Assembly (NCBI GenBank): GCA_034434635.1 | Contig: DAOTYX010000119.1 | Location: forward strand, 1-20,155 | Length of the DNA stretch: 20,155 nucleotides | Source of the DNA: DAOTYX01 sp034434635 | Lineage (GTDB): Bacteria; Chloroflexota; Anaerolineae; B4-G1; DUEL01 | Direction: 5' to 3' | Shown: positions 1 through 7,469 of the stretch, in pieces | Layout: the number at the start of each line of letters is the position of its first letter | Numbering within the stretch: position 1 is the first letter of the stretch | The notes under the pieces: generated by a model | The model's input: the letters and a program-made list of their open reading frames with translations, nothing else | Told to the model about the DNA's origin: nothing | Databases searched by the model: none | Program-made: the position numbers and the translations under genes

Positions 1-833
1 CCGACGGCGCGCAGCCGCTCGACCTTGCCCTCGTAGGTGCCGCGCCCGCCCTCGATGATCGCCCCGGCGTGGGAGAAGCGGGTGCCGCTCTTGGCCGCTT
101 TGCCGCCGATGTAGGCGATCAGCGGCTTGGTGAAAGCCCCCTGGGCGATCAGGTCGGCGACCTGCTCCTCCTGGCTGGTGCCGATCTCGCCGAACATGAC
201 CACCGCCTTGGTCTCGGGGTCCTGTTCGAACAGTCGCACCACCTCCGGGTGAGGCAGGCCCACCACCGCATCGCCACCCACGTGCACCAGCGTCGTGGCG
301 CCAATCCCCTCGCGGGAGAGGTAGTAGGCCATCGAGGAGGTAATGCCGCCGCTGCGCGAGGTGATGCCCACCGGTCCGGGCTGGAACCAGGCGCGCGCCG
401 AGGCTGCCGCGCCGCCCATCATCCCCAGCACCGCCTTGCCCGGACTGAGCACGCCCAGGGTATTGGGGCCGACGAAGCGCGCGCCGGCCTCCTTTGCCCG
501 CCTGGCGATGACCAGCACGTCATAGATCGGCACGCGGTCGGGCACAATGACCAGCAGTTTCACCCCCGCGTCTATCGCCTCCAGCGCGGCGTTCTTGACC
601 AACGGAGCGGGGATGAAAAGCACACTGACATCAATCGGCCCGGCCTTCTCCCACGCCTCCTCGACGGTGTCGAAGACCGGGATGCCCTCCACCTGCTCGC
701 CGCCCCGTCCGGGGGTCACGCCAGCGACGACCTGAGTGCCGTAGCCGACCATCAGTTTGGTCCGTGCCATCCCCTCGCGCCCGGTGATGCCTTGCACGAG
801 GACACGTTTGGTTTGGTCAATTAGAATGGACAT
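1..833 (-). CDS. sucD: Succinyl-CoA synthetase alpha subunit-like (SucD), partial
   Basis: Alpha subunit of an ADP-forming acyl-CoA synthetase, normally succinate + CoA + ATP <-> succinyl-CoA in the TCA cycle. It holds the CoA-binding Rossmann fold and the phosphorylated histidine. The visible 277 residues begin MSILIDQTKRVLVQGITGRE, a typical SucD CoA-binding start. GITSRSGG lies at about residues 156-163 and the active-site block SHAGAIIEGG at about 254-263, with the likely phospho-histidine at 255. The frame is open at the left edge. SucD proteins are usually about 290 residues, so only the last dozen or so are missing. The ATG is preceded by GGAG, and the gene starts 35 bp after the beta-like subunit ends, so they are almost certainly co-transcribed. 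Because the partner is divergent, the true acid substrate could be something other than succinate. Confidence 0.93.
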   Translation of the reverse strand, partial: MSILIDQTKRVLVQGITGREGMARTKLMVGYGTQVVAGVTPGRGGEQVEGIPVFDTVEEAWEKAGPIDVSVLFIPAPLVKNAALEAIDAGVKLLVIVPDRVPIYDVLVIARRAKEAGARFVGPNTLGVLSPGKAVLGMMGGAAASARAWFQPGPVGITSRSGGITSSMAYYLSREGIGATTLVHVGGDAVVGLPHPEVVRLFEQDPETKAVVMFGEIGTSQEEQVADLIAQGAFTKPLIAYIGGKAAKSGTRFSHAGAIIEGGRGTYEGKVERLRAV

Positions 834-868
834 GGTTTATCTCCGTGGCATTTCACGTGTGGCGTGCA

Positions 869-2401
869 TCACGTTTCATCCAACCCCGGTATCGGCAAAT
901 GGACGTACCCTCCGCCGGCACCTCTGAAGAGGCACTCCACCTCGCAAGCCAGGCACTCGCTGCAGCGGCCCTTCTTCGCCTCCTCAGGGGTGATGGCGAG
1001 CACCGGCAGCCCTTCTTCGTTCAACGTGAGGATCTTCGGGACACACTCGCTCACGCAGACCTTGCTCTCACAGGTGGCGCAGACGGCGTGGTCATAGGTA
1101 ACCGTGCCGCCGGTGACCGTCTCGAAGCGGTAGGGCCTCTGTGGCTCAGGACGGGGGGACGGTGGGGGCACATCCCGCAACTCGCCCGACTTGATCAGCG
1201 CGTCGAGCCGCTGGACGCAGAACTCGGGCGAGTCATCCTTCTTGTACCCCTCCACCGGCGCCGGGATGCGCCCGTTGAGCTGCTCCAGGATCTCCACTGC
1301 CTTGTCCTCGGCGTTGCCGCCCAGGCGGATGACCACCGGGACATCCAGATGGGCCTCCAGGAAGGCCTTGACGAAGCCGCGCGCGGAGTGGAACTGCTCC
1401 TGACTGGCGACACCGGAGCCGGAGCCGAAGTAGCCGTCAATCGGGCCGGTGGCCAGGACGATGCGCGCTGCGCGGTAGACCTTGCTGGCCGGCGGGTTAC
1501 CGCTGGTATCCACGAAGGTGGCCAGTTTGTAGCCGTGACGCAGCAGCGCGTCCATGCTCATCATCGAGCCGCCGCCGCCCGCGCCGTGGAAGCCGATGTA
1601 CCCCTCGCCCTTCTTGAAGTCGCTGGCCATCTGGATGAAATAGAAGGTGCCGCGGTAATCCTTCGCCTCCACCGCATAAGCGATCTTCTCCAGCGGCGTA
1701 GGAGGCCGGTCATACTCGCGGGCGATCTCGATGCCCAGGTCGGGGTGGCGAAAAACGGCGTAGTCATCTACCGTGACCCGGCAGTCAGCGGCGTAGAGTT
1801 TGCCGTCGGTGGTCTGCACCAGCGGGTTGATCTCCGCCGCGCGGGCTTCGGTGGTGCGCGCCAGGTCGTAGAGCGAGACCAGCAGCGCAGCCAGGTCGCT
1901 CTGGAGTTTGCCGCCGATGCCGGTGCGACGCACCAGGTTGCGCGCCTGGTACTCCTGCAACCCCGTCTCGATGTCCACGTGCGTGCGGGCCACCTTGTCG
2001 GGGTGGGCAGCGGCGATCTCCTCGATGCCGGTGCCGCCGACGCTGGAGAACATCACCAGCGGCGCCTGGGCCTGGTCATCTATGATCACCCCGGCATAGT
2101 ACTCGCTGGCGATGTCCAACTGCTCCTCCACCAGCACCTGTTCTACGGTGAAGCCCTTGACCTTGAGGCCGAGCATGCCCCGCGCGGCCTCGGCGGCCTC
2201 GTCCGGCGTCGTTGCCCGCTTGATGCCACCCATCTGCGCCCGCCCGGTCACCCAGGCCTGCGCCTTGACCATCACCGGCTTGCCGATCTCCTCGGCGATC
2301 GCCCGTGCCTCTTCTGGGGAGCGGGCCACCCGTCCGCGTGGCACAGCGACCTTGAATTGTTGGAGCAGCGCTTTACCTTGATACTCGTACAGTCGGGCCA
2401 T
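869..2401 (-). CDS. SucC-like ATP-grasp CoA-ligase beta subunit with C-terminal 2[4Fe-4S] ferredoxin-like domain
   Basis: 510 residues, against about 390 for ordinary SucC. Residues 1-405 form an ATP-grasp plus CoA-ligase body: the N-terminus MARLYEYQGKALLQQF is SucC-like, AAEINPLV at 188-195 matches the ATP-grasp metal/nucleotide block (ALIEINPL in E. coli), and VVIRLGGNAED at 356-366 matches the C-terminal ligase fold. The middle loop is unusual: GFHGAGGGGSMMSMD (270-284) stands where SucC has NGAGLAMGTMD. After a Pro-rich linker (411-423), residues 424-510 carry Cys441, 444, 449, 453 and Cys480, 483, 486, 490, i.e. CX2CX4CX3C and CX2CX2CX3C, as expected for two iron-sulfur clusters. The start was chosen at 2401 because AGGAGG lies 6 nt upstream; the open frame runs 21 codons further upstream, but that stretch is not SucC-like. 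It precedes sucD by 35 bp. The substrate and the role of the clusters are unknown. Confidence 0.9.
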   Translation of the reverse strand: MARLYEYQGKALLQQFKVAVPRGRVARSPEEARAIAEEIGKPVMVKAQAWVTGRAQMGGIKRATTPDEAAEAARGMLGLKVKGFTVEQVLVEEQLDIASEYYAGVIIDDQAQAPLVMFSSVGGTGIEEIAAAHPDKVARTHVDIETGLQEYQARNLVRRTGIGGKLQSDLAALLVSLYDLARTTEARAAEINPLVQTTDGKLYAADCRVTVDDYAVFRHPDLGIEIAREYDRPPTPLEKIAYAVEAKDYRGTFYFIQMASDFKKGEGYIGFHGAGGGGSMMSMDALLRHGYKLATFVDTSGNPPASKVYRAARIVLATGPIDGYFGSGSGVASQEQFHSARGFVKAFLEAHLDVPVVIRLGGNAEDKAVEILEQLNGRIPAPVEGYKKDDSPEFCVQRLDALIKSGELRDVPPPSPRPEPQRPYRFETVTGGTVTYDHAVCATCESKVCVSECVPKILTLNEEGLPVLAITPEEAKKGRCSECLACEVECLFRGAGGGYVHLPIPGLDET

Positions 2402-2407
2402 TCCGTT

Positions 2408-2413
2408 CCTCCT
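2408..2413 (-). promoter_or_regulatory. Ribosome binding site of the SucC-like gene
   Basis: A perfect AGGAGG on the minus strand, 6 nt before the ATG at 2401. It fixes the start of the SucC-like gene and rules out the in-frame upstream extension to 2464. Confidence 0.85.
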
Positions 2414-2435
2414 GAAAAGTTGTCCCTTGCGCCCG

Positions 2436-3116
2436 CTATCTCTCCCCCTCCTCTGGCGGGGCAAAGAGAGCGGCCAACCGCTCTGCCCCCTCCCGGTCAG
2501 TCACCGCCAACACCTCATCCCCCGCCTGCATCGTCGTGCCGCCGCGCGGCACCACGATCTCTCCCTGGCGGATGATGGCAGCGATGACGCACTGTTCGGG
2601 CAGGTTGAGGTCCTTGATCGGCACACCTATCGCCCGGGCGCCGGGCGGGATACGCTCTTCGACGATGGAGTACTGACCGCGGCGGATCTTGAGCAGCGGC
2701 ATCAGTTCGCCCAGCGACATCTCCTCCTCGATCAGGCTGGCCAGAATCTGCGCCTGATTGAGTGCCACGTCCACGTGGAACTTCTGGTCGAACAGCCAGG
2801 CATTGCGCGGGTTGTTCACCCAGGCGATGGTGCGCGGCACTCCGTAGCGCGCGCGTGCCAGGAAGCACAGCACCAGGTTGTCGGCATCGTTGGGGGTGCA
2901 GGCGGCCAGCGCATCCGCCTCGCGGACGCCGGCCTGTTCGAGCACCTGCGGGAGAATGGCGTTGCCTTCGTAAATCGCCTCGGTAGGCAGTTCGTGATGG
3001 ATACGTGAAAGGACATCCCGTCGGTGCTCGATGAGCACCACGCGATGCTCCTGTGCCAGGAGCAACGAGGCCAGCTGGGTTCCGGTCGGTTCGCCGCCGA
3101 CGATCAGCACGAACAT
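2436..3116 (-). CDS. TrkA-family (RCK) potassium transport regulatory protein, second copy
   Basis: 226 residues with an N-terminal RCK_N (NAD-binding Rossmann) domain at about 1-130 and a TrkA-C domain at about 140-220 (IPPGARAIGVPIKDLNLPE, then AGDEVLAVTDREGAERL). Such proteins sit on the cytoplasmic side of K+ transporters and gate them in response to nucleotides. The dinucleotide loop reads GGEPTG at 7-12, so the middle glycine of GxGxxG is replaced by Glu9; Glu30 sits at the end of the second strand, where an acidic residue usually contacts the ribose. It starts 1 bp after the stop of the first TrkA gene, which indicates translational coupling. Having two different RCK proteins suggests a heteromeric gating ring. 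This copy may bind its ligand differently because of the altered loop. Confidence 0.9.
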   Translation of the reverse strand: MFVLIVGGEPTGTQLASLLLAQEHRVVLIEHRRDVLSRIHHELPTEAIYEGNAILPQVLEQAGVREADALAACTPNDADNLVLCFLARARYGVPRTIAWVNNPRNAWLFDQKFHVDVALNQAQILASLIEEEMSLGELMPLLKIRRGQYSIVEERIPPGARAIGVPIKDLNLPEQCVIAAIIRQGEIVVPRGGTTMQAGDEVLAVTDREGAERLAALFAPPEEGER

Positions 3117-3117
3117 C

Positions 3118-3789
3118 TCAACCTTCCTCAGCCTGCGGGGTATCTTCCCGCTGTGCCCAGAGCAGCCGTTCGATCCCCTCCGGCGTGGCGCTCAGGTAGA
3201 GGAGATCACCAGCCTCGACGCGACTGTGAGCCGCAGGAAGTGACGCCTGACCTGCGTGGCTCAGCGCGACGACCCGGCAGTCCCCCTCCGGGACGACATC
3301 GCGCAGGAGACGACCCCGCCAGGCTTCCGGGGCGACGAGTTCGTAGATGCCCACCTCGCCATTTCCGACGGAGAAGATCGTCCGCATCCCCCGGCTGCAG
3401 AGCAGTTCCTCGATACGTCGCGCTCCCCAACTGGTGGGGCTGATCACCTGCAGGCCGAAGGCCTCGTAGAGCGCGCGACGCCGCCAGTTGTAGTTGCGCG
3501 CCACGACGTTCGGCACCCCGTACACCGTGCGCGCGATGTGGCCGACAGCGGCGTTGAGGGTATCCGAATCGGTCACTGCGGCCAGCCCATCCGCCTGCTC
3601 GACCCCGGCGCGCAGTAGCACTCCCTGAGCCAGCGCTTCCCCCTCAACCATGCGGCCCTGAAAATCCGACGGCAGGTTCTCGAAGGACTCCGCCTCCTGG
3701 TCAACGACCGTCACCTGATGGCCTTGCTGAGAGAGCCGGTAAGCCAGTTCTGCTCCTACCCGTCCGCAGCCGACGACGATGATGTTCAC
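3118..3789 (-). CDS. TrkA-family (RCK) potassium transport regulatory protein, first copy
   Basis: 223 residues with a canonical RCK_N domain: MNIIVVGCGRVGAELAYRLS has the intact GxGxxG (GCGRVG, 7-12), and VTVVDQE places Asp30 as the ribose-binding acid. The TrkA-C domain follows at about 135-215 (LRDVVPEGDCRVVALSHAG, then AGDLLYLSATPEGIERL). The start is GTG at 3789, with a GAGG inside the end of the permease gene as ribosome binding site; only 6 bp separate it from the permease stop. No TrkH/KtrB channel subunit is in the window, so the natural partner is the permease immediately upstream. A comparable arrangement (APC-type permease next to two TrkA genes, ceoB/ceoC) is recalled from Mycobacterium tuberculosis. 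A role in K+ homeostasis is inferred from family and context. Confidence 0.92.
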   Translation of the reverse strand: MNIIVVGCGRVGAELAYRLSQQGHQVTVVDQEAESFENLPSDFQGRMVEGEALAQGVLLRAGVEQADGLAAVTDSDTLNAAVGHIARTVYGVPNVVARNYNWRRRALYEAFGLQVISPTSWGARRIEELLCSRGMRTIFSVGNGEVGIYELVAPEAWRGRLLRDVVPEGDCRVVALSHAGQASLPAAHSRVEAGDLLYLSATPEGIERLLWAQREDTPQAEEG

Positions 3790-3795
3790 TTCGCC

Positions 3796-5739
3796 TCACT
3801 CAACCTGATAGGGCACATCGGTGATCATGATGCCCGGCTTGAACAGCAGCGCCATGCGCAACCATGTAGCCGCCTGGGCGTGGAGCAGGTTGTGCCACCA
3901 GCGGCGGGGTACGAACTGCGGCACGACAATGGTGATGGCCTCGTTGGGCTGGCGACAGGCCAGGATCTCCTCGATGTACTCCAGCAGCGGCTCCACCAGC
4001 AGCCGGTAAGGGGACTCCAGGATGACCAGGCGGGTGCCTTCACCCCACGTCTCCCACTTCCTCCGAATGCCCTCCGCTTCCGTGGGGTCAGTGGAAACGT
4101 GTACGGCAGTGACGTCATCGGAGAGCAAGCGGGCATAGTGCAGCGCCGCGAGCGTGCCGCGATGCACCCCGCTGATCAATAGCAACACGCGGTGGCGGGC
4201 AATGTACGGCGGCGTGCCGGAATGCTCCAGCGAAAGGGCCGCCGCCAGTCGGCGATAGTGGCGGTGGATGGCGAAGAAGGCCATCACGAGAAGCGGGATG
4301 AGAAAGACGACCACCCAGGCTCCGTCACGGAACTTGGTCACGGCGAAGACCACCGTCACCACCGCCGTGCACAGCGCGCCGAAGCCGTTGATGAGCATCT
4401 TGGGCAACCATCCGGCCTCGTGACGCAGCGTGGATCGGCGTTCATGGATTTCCTGACCAGGCTTGAGGTGGCCGATCTTCCACCAACGTAACACCAGGCC
4501 CGACTGAGAAAGGGTAAAGGCAAGGAAAACACCGACAGCCCACAGCGGCACCAGCGCGGTCACGCTGGCGCGGAAGAGCACGATCAGCAGCGCGGCGATC
4601 GTCGCCAGCGCGACGATGCCCTGCGAGTAGGCCAACCGGCTGCCGCGGAAGGCCAGCTGGCGCGGCAGGAAGCCATCTGTAGCGATGATCGCCCCCAGCC
4701 GGGGGAAGCCGGCAAACGACGTGTTGGTCGCGAGAATGAGGATGATCGTCGTCGCGGTGATGGTACCCAGGTAGAGGACGCCCCGCCCGCTGAAGGCCGT
4801 CCGCGCCAACTGCGAGATGACGGTCTCCTCTTCCGATGGAACAGCACCGATGCGGTGGAGCAGGAACGTGATGCCCAGGTAAAGTGCTGCCAGGATGGCC
4901 GACATCCAGACCATCGTGGTTGCCGCGTTGCGGCTGCGCGGCTCCCTGAAGGCGGTCACACCGGTGGCGATGCATTCCACGCCGGTCAGCGCCGTGGTAC
5001 CGTTGGAGAAGGCGCGCAGGATCAGGAACAGCGTCACGGGCTGCAAGGTCCCGGTGAACTGCATCGGCGGGGGGTCGGGCAGCGTGCCCAGCGTCCCGGC
5101 CAGCGCGCGGAACAGCCCTACCCCCACGGTCAGGGACATCATCACGATGAAGAAATAGTTGGGGATGGCGAAGATCGTGCCCGATTCCCTCACCCCGCGC
5201 AGGTTGGCGAGCATGATCAGCATCAACAGGCCAACGGACAGGGCCACCCGGTATGGAAAAAGAGCAGGAAAAGCGGAGACGATCTGGGCCACGCCCGAGC
5301 AGGTCGCCACTGCCGCCAGGAGGGTGTAGTCAATCATCTCTGCCGCTCCGGCGATTTGGGCAGCCACATCGCCCAGGTTGTCGCGAGCGACCACGTAGGC
5401 GCCGCCGCCGTTCGGGTAGGCAAAGACGATCTGGCGGTAGGAGATGGTGACGATCACCACCAGCACGCTGACGGCGATGGCGATGGGCATCGCGTAGCCG
5501 AAGCCAGCCACGCCGGCCGCCGCCAGGATGACCAGCGTCTCCTGCGGAGCGTAGGCCACAGACGAAAGCGCATCGGCAGCGAAGACCGCCAGGCCCACCG
5601 CCTTGCCGATGGTCTGGTGGGGAGCGTCGGCGGTGGGCAGGGGACGGCCGATCAGCCAGGTACGCCACGAGCGAGGCGGTTGGTACTCCGCCGCGCGATG
5701 GAATACCGCCGCCTCGCTCTGCCTCTCATCACCGCTCAT
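3796..5739 (-). CDS. APC-superfamily permease, KimA/YdaO-like (probable K+:H+ symporter)
   Basis: 647-residue polytopic membrane protein. An N-terminal cytoplasmic stretch is followed by QTIGKAVGLAVFAADALSSV (42-61), which resembles the start of the KimA/YdaO group (DALSSVAY motif, Asp56 here). About twelve hydrophobic segments follow up to about residue 490. A soluble tail of about 150 residues (RVLLLISGVHRGTLAALHYA and onward) looks like the universal-stress/nucleotide-binding tail of that group. KimA imports potassium with protons and is controlled by c-di-AMP in Bacillus; family databases often name such proteins simply amino acid permease. The two TrkA genes directly downstream favour K+ over amino acids. 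The start was set at 5739, not at the end of the longer open frame (5925), because a strong promoter at 5781-5808 lies between them. It is the first gene of the minus-strand operon. Confidence 0.85.
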   Translation of the reverse strand: MSGDERQSEAAVFHRAAEYQPPRSWRTWLIGRPLPTADAPHQTIGKAVGLAVFAADALSSVAYAPQETLVILAAAGVAGFGYAMPIAIAVSVLVVIVTISYRQIVFAYPNGGGAYVVARDNLGDVAAQIAGAAEMIDYTLLAAVATCSGVAQIVSAFPALFPYRVALSVGLLMLIMLANLRGVRESGTIFAIPNYFFIVMMSLTVGVGLFRALAGTLGTLPDPPPMQFTGTLQPVTLFLILRAFSNGTTALTGVECIATGVTAFREPRSRNAATTMVWMSAILAALYLGITFLLHRIGAVPSEEETVISQLARTAFSGRGVLYLGTITATTIILILATNTSFAGFPRLGAIIATDGFLPRQLAFRGSRLAYSQGIVALATIAALLIVLFRASVTALVPLWAVGVFLAFTLSQSGLVLRWWKIGHLKPGQEIHERRSTLRHEAGWLPKMLINGFGALCTAVVTVVFAVTKFRDGAWVVVFLIPLLVMAFFAIHRHYRRLAAALSLEHSGTPPYIARHRVLLLISGVHRGTLAALHYARLLSDDVTAVHVSTDPTEAEGIRRKWETWGEGTRLVILESPYRLLVEPLLEYIEEILACRQPNEAITIVVPQFVPRRWWHNLLHAQAATWLRMALLFKPGIMITDVPYQVE

Positions 5740-5780
5740 AGAAGCCTGCTGATCCGCCGCTGGGGTGGGAATGCAGACTG

Positions 5781-5808
5781 ATTCTACCGCAACCGCGTGC
5801 GCTGTCAA
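5781..5808 (-). promoter_or_regulatory. Sigma-70-type promoter of the permease-trkA-trkA-sucCD operon
   Basis: On the minus strand TTGACA (5803-5808) and TAGAAT (5781-5786) are separated by exactly 16 bp. The predicted transcription start near 5774 gives a leader of about 35 nt before the ATG at 5739, which is too short for a riboswitch. Such a consensus-like pair is notable in this GC-rich background. Confidence 0.75.
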
Positions 5809-5859
5809 GCCTGAGTTGCCAGCGAGTTGTCTTGTCCCCCGCACTGGGCGCGACGGTAC

Positions 5860-5888
5860 TTGCGCAGAAGCCCATCCCGCGGCATAAT
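5860..5888 (+). promoter_or_regulatory. Probable promoter of the pgeF-yggS-yggT-murJ operon
   Basis: TTGCGC (5860-5865) and CATAAT (5883-5888) are 17 bp apart. The -10 is 5/6 and the -35 3/6 to consensus. The expected transcription start is near 5895, only about 5 nt before the ATG at 5900, so the message may be almost leaderless. It diverges from the permease promoter, with about 120 bp between the predicted starts. Confidence 0.5.
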
Positions 5889-5899
5889 GGGGGGACGGT

Positions 5900-6679
5900 A
5901 TGCACAGAAATGTCCTCGACGGCATCGTCCGCTATGGCTTCGCCGGTCTGGAAGGAGTCGGTGTGGCCCACGGAGCCCTCACCCGCCTGGGCGGCGTGAG
6001 CCAGGGTCCCTTCGCCACGCTCAACCTGGGGCACACGGTGGGGGATGACCCCGCAGCGGTGGAGGAAAACCACCGACGGGTCCTCGCTGCTCTGCAGATA
6101 CGCCGCGAGCAGATCGTCAGCCCCTATCAGGTCCACGGCACGGCGGTGCGGTGGGCGGGAAAGGCAGACGCGGGCAGCGTCCAGGAGGCCACCGACGGTC
6201 TGGTCACCGCCACGCCGGGAATTGCCCTCTTCTTCCGTTTTGCCGACTGCGTGCCGGTGCTGCTGTTCGACCCGCTGCGGCGGGTGGTGGGGCTGGCGCA
6301 CGCGGGCTGGCGCGGGGCGGCGAAGGGCGTGGTCGCCGCGGCGGTTGCTGCCTTCACCCACCACGCCGGTAGCCGGCCCGGCGACCTGTGGGCCGGCATC
6401 GGCCCGGCTATCGGTCCGTGCTGCTACCGCGTCGGCGCCGAGGTGGCTACGGCAGTCGCCAACGCCTGTCCGCCGGAGACACCGGTGGTACGCCAGGAAG
6501 CAGATGCGCTCTACCTGGACCTGCCCGGCGCGGTGCGGGCGCAACTGATCGCCGCCGGCGTGGGCCAGGTGGAGATGAGCGGCCTGTGCACCTCGTGTCA
6601 CAACGACGAGTGGTTCTCCCATCGCGCCGACCAGGGACGCACCGGACGGTTCGGCGTGTTCATCATGCTGGAACGGTAG
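5900..6679 (+). CDS. pgeF: Purine nucleoside phosphorylase/laccase-domain protein PgeF (YfiH family)
   Basis: 259-residue cytosolic protein of the Cu-oxidase_4 (DUF152) family. Members act on purine nucleosides (adenosine phosphorolysis/deamination) and, in E. coli, correct L-Ser misincorporation in peptidoglycan precursors; older annotation calls them polyphenol oxidases. The three metal ligands of the family are present: His79 in QVHG, Cys117 in FADCVP and His134 in AHAGWRGAAKG. GIGPAIGPCCYRVG (167-180) and the end block LCTSCHNDEWFSHR are also typical. Length is normal. The start ATG is preceded by a G-rich run (GGGGGGA). It is the first gene of the plus-strand operon, and its stop is 1 bp from the yggS start, an order seen in several phyla. 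Confidence 0.93.
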   Translation: MHRNVLDGIVRYGFAGLEGVGVAHGALTRLGGVSQGPFATLNLGHTVGDDPAAVEENHRRVLAALQIRREQIVSPYQVHGTAVRWAGKADAGSVQEATDGLVTATPGIALFFRFADCVPVLLFDPLRRVVGLAHAGWRGAAKGVVAAAVAAFTHHAGSRPGDLWAGIGPAIGPCCYRVGAEVATAVANACPPETPVVRQEADALYLDLPGAVRAQLIAAGVGQVEMSGLCTSCHNDEWFSHRADQGRTGRFGVFIMLER

Positions 6680-6680
6680 C

Positions 6681-7451
6681 ATGGAACGAAGCGAGTTCAT
6701 CGGCCGGAACCTGCAGCGGGTGCAGGAACGGATCGCCGAGGCGGCCCTGCGCGTCGGGCGCGACCCGTCGGCGGTGACGTTGGTGGCGGTGACCAAGGGG
6801 TTCGGCGTGGAGACCATCCTGGCGGGCTACGCGGCGGGGCTGCGTCAGTTCGGCGAGAACCGACCGGAAGAAGGCGCAGTGAAGGTGCCCGAAGTGAACC
6901 GCACGGTGGACACCCGCCCGATCTGGCACATGGTTGGCCATGTGCAGAGCCGCAAGGCCGGACTGGCCCTGGCTCACTTCGACGTGCTCCACTCGCTGGA
7001 CCGACTGAAGATCGCCCATCACCTCAGTCGGCTGGCGGTGGAAGCCGGGCGCGAGTTGCCGGTGCTCCTGGAGTGCAACGTGAGCGGGGAGCAGAGCAAG
7101 TTCGGCTTCGCCGTCGAGCGCTGGCAGGAGGACGCAACCCAACGCGAGGCCTTCTTCGCCGCCTGCGCCGAGGTGCTGGCTCTGCCAGGACTGCGAGTGG
7201 AGGGGCTGATGACCGTCGCGCCGCTGACCGACGATCCCCAGGCCGTGCGCCCGGTCTTCGCCAGCCTGCGCGGCCTGCGTGACGCGCTGGCAGAGCGGTT
7301 CCCTGGTGCCTCCTGGAACGCGCTTTCGATGGGCATGAGCGACGACTTCGAGATAGCGGTGGAGGAGGGGGCAACGATGGTGCGCATCGGACGCGCCATC
7401 TTTGGCCCGCGAGACGAAAGTGTCAGCGGATTAAGCAGATTAAGCGGATAG
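6681..7451 (+). CDS. yggS: PLP homeostasis protein YggS (PLPBP/PROSC family)
   Basis: 256-residue single-domain TIM-barrel protein that binds pyridoxal 5'-phosphate without known catalytic activity and keeps free PLP and amino-acid pools balanced. The PLP lysine is Lys39 in VAVTKGF. FGENRPEEG, HMVGHVQSRKA, VSGEQSKFGF and the phosphate-binding LSMGMSDDFEIAVEEG followed by TMVRIGRAIFG are all present. The normal family end is reached around GRAIFGPR. The last 12 residues (DESVSGLSRLSG) are extra, and most of them are encoded by three 9-bp direct repeats (7425-7451) that also supply the stop codon. It starts 1 bp after pgeF, so translation is probably coupled. Confidence 0.95.
   Translation: MERSEFIGRNLQRVQERIAEAALRVGRDPSAVTLVAVTKGFGVETILAGYAAGLRQFGENRPEEGAVKVPEVNRTVDTRPIWHMVGHVQSRKAGLALAHFDVLHSLDRLKIAHHLSRLAVEAGRELPVLLECNVSGEQSKFGFAVERWQEDATQREAFFAACAEVLALPGLRVEGLMTVAPLTDDPQAVRPVFASLRGLRDALAERFPGASWNALSMGMSDDFEIAVEEGATMVRIGRAIFGPRDESVSGLSRLSG
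7425..7451 (+). repeat. Three tandem 9-bp AGCGGATTA-type units at the end of yggS
   Basis: AGCGGATTA, AGCAGATTA and AGCGGATAG follow each other directly. They encode the last eight residues of YggS and its TAG stop. A longer degenerate version occurs at 18165-18220 on the opposite side of the window, suggesting a dispersed repeat family. Confidence 0.7.
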
Positions 7452-7469
7452 AGCACGTGAGGGAAGAAG

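Noticed and set aside
69..824. A 251-codon open frame on the plus strand
   Set aside because: Antisense shadow of sucD, whose motifs are unmistakable on the minus strand.
845..2575. A 576-codon open frame on the plus strand
   Set aside because: Antisense to the SucC-like gene, which has clear motifs and a perfect ribosome binding site; the plus-strand product has no recognisable domain.
5740..5780. c-di-AMP (ydaO-type) riboswitch before the KimA-like gene
   Set aside because: The predicted leader is only about 35 nt, far too short for that riboswitch.
5740..5925. Longer N-terminus for the permease
   Set aside because: A near-consensus promoter at 5781-5808 lies inside it, the extra 62 residues do not look like the family, and the shorter form has the expected length.
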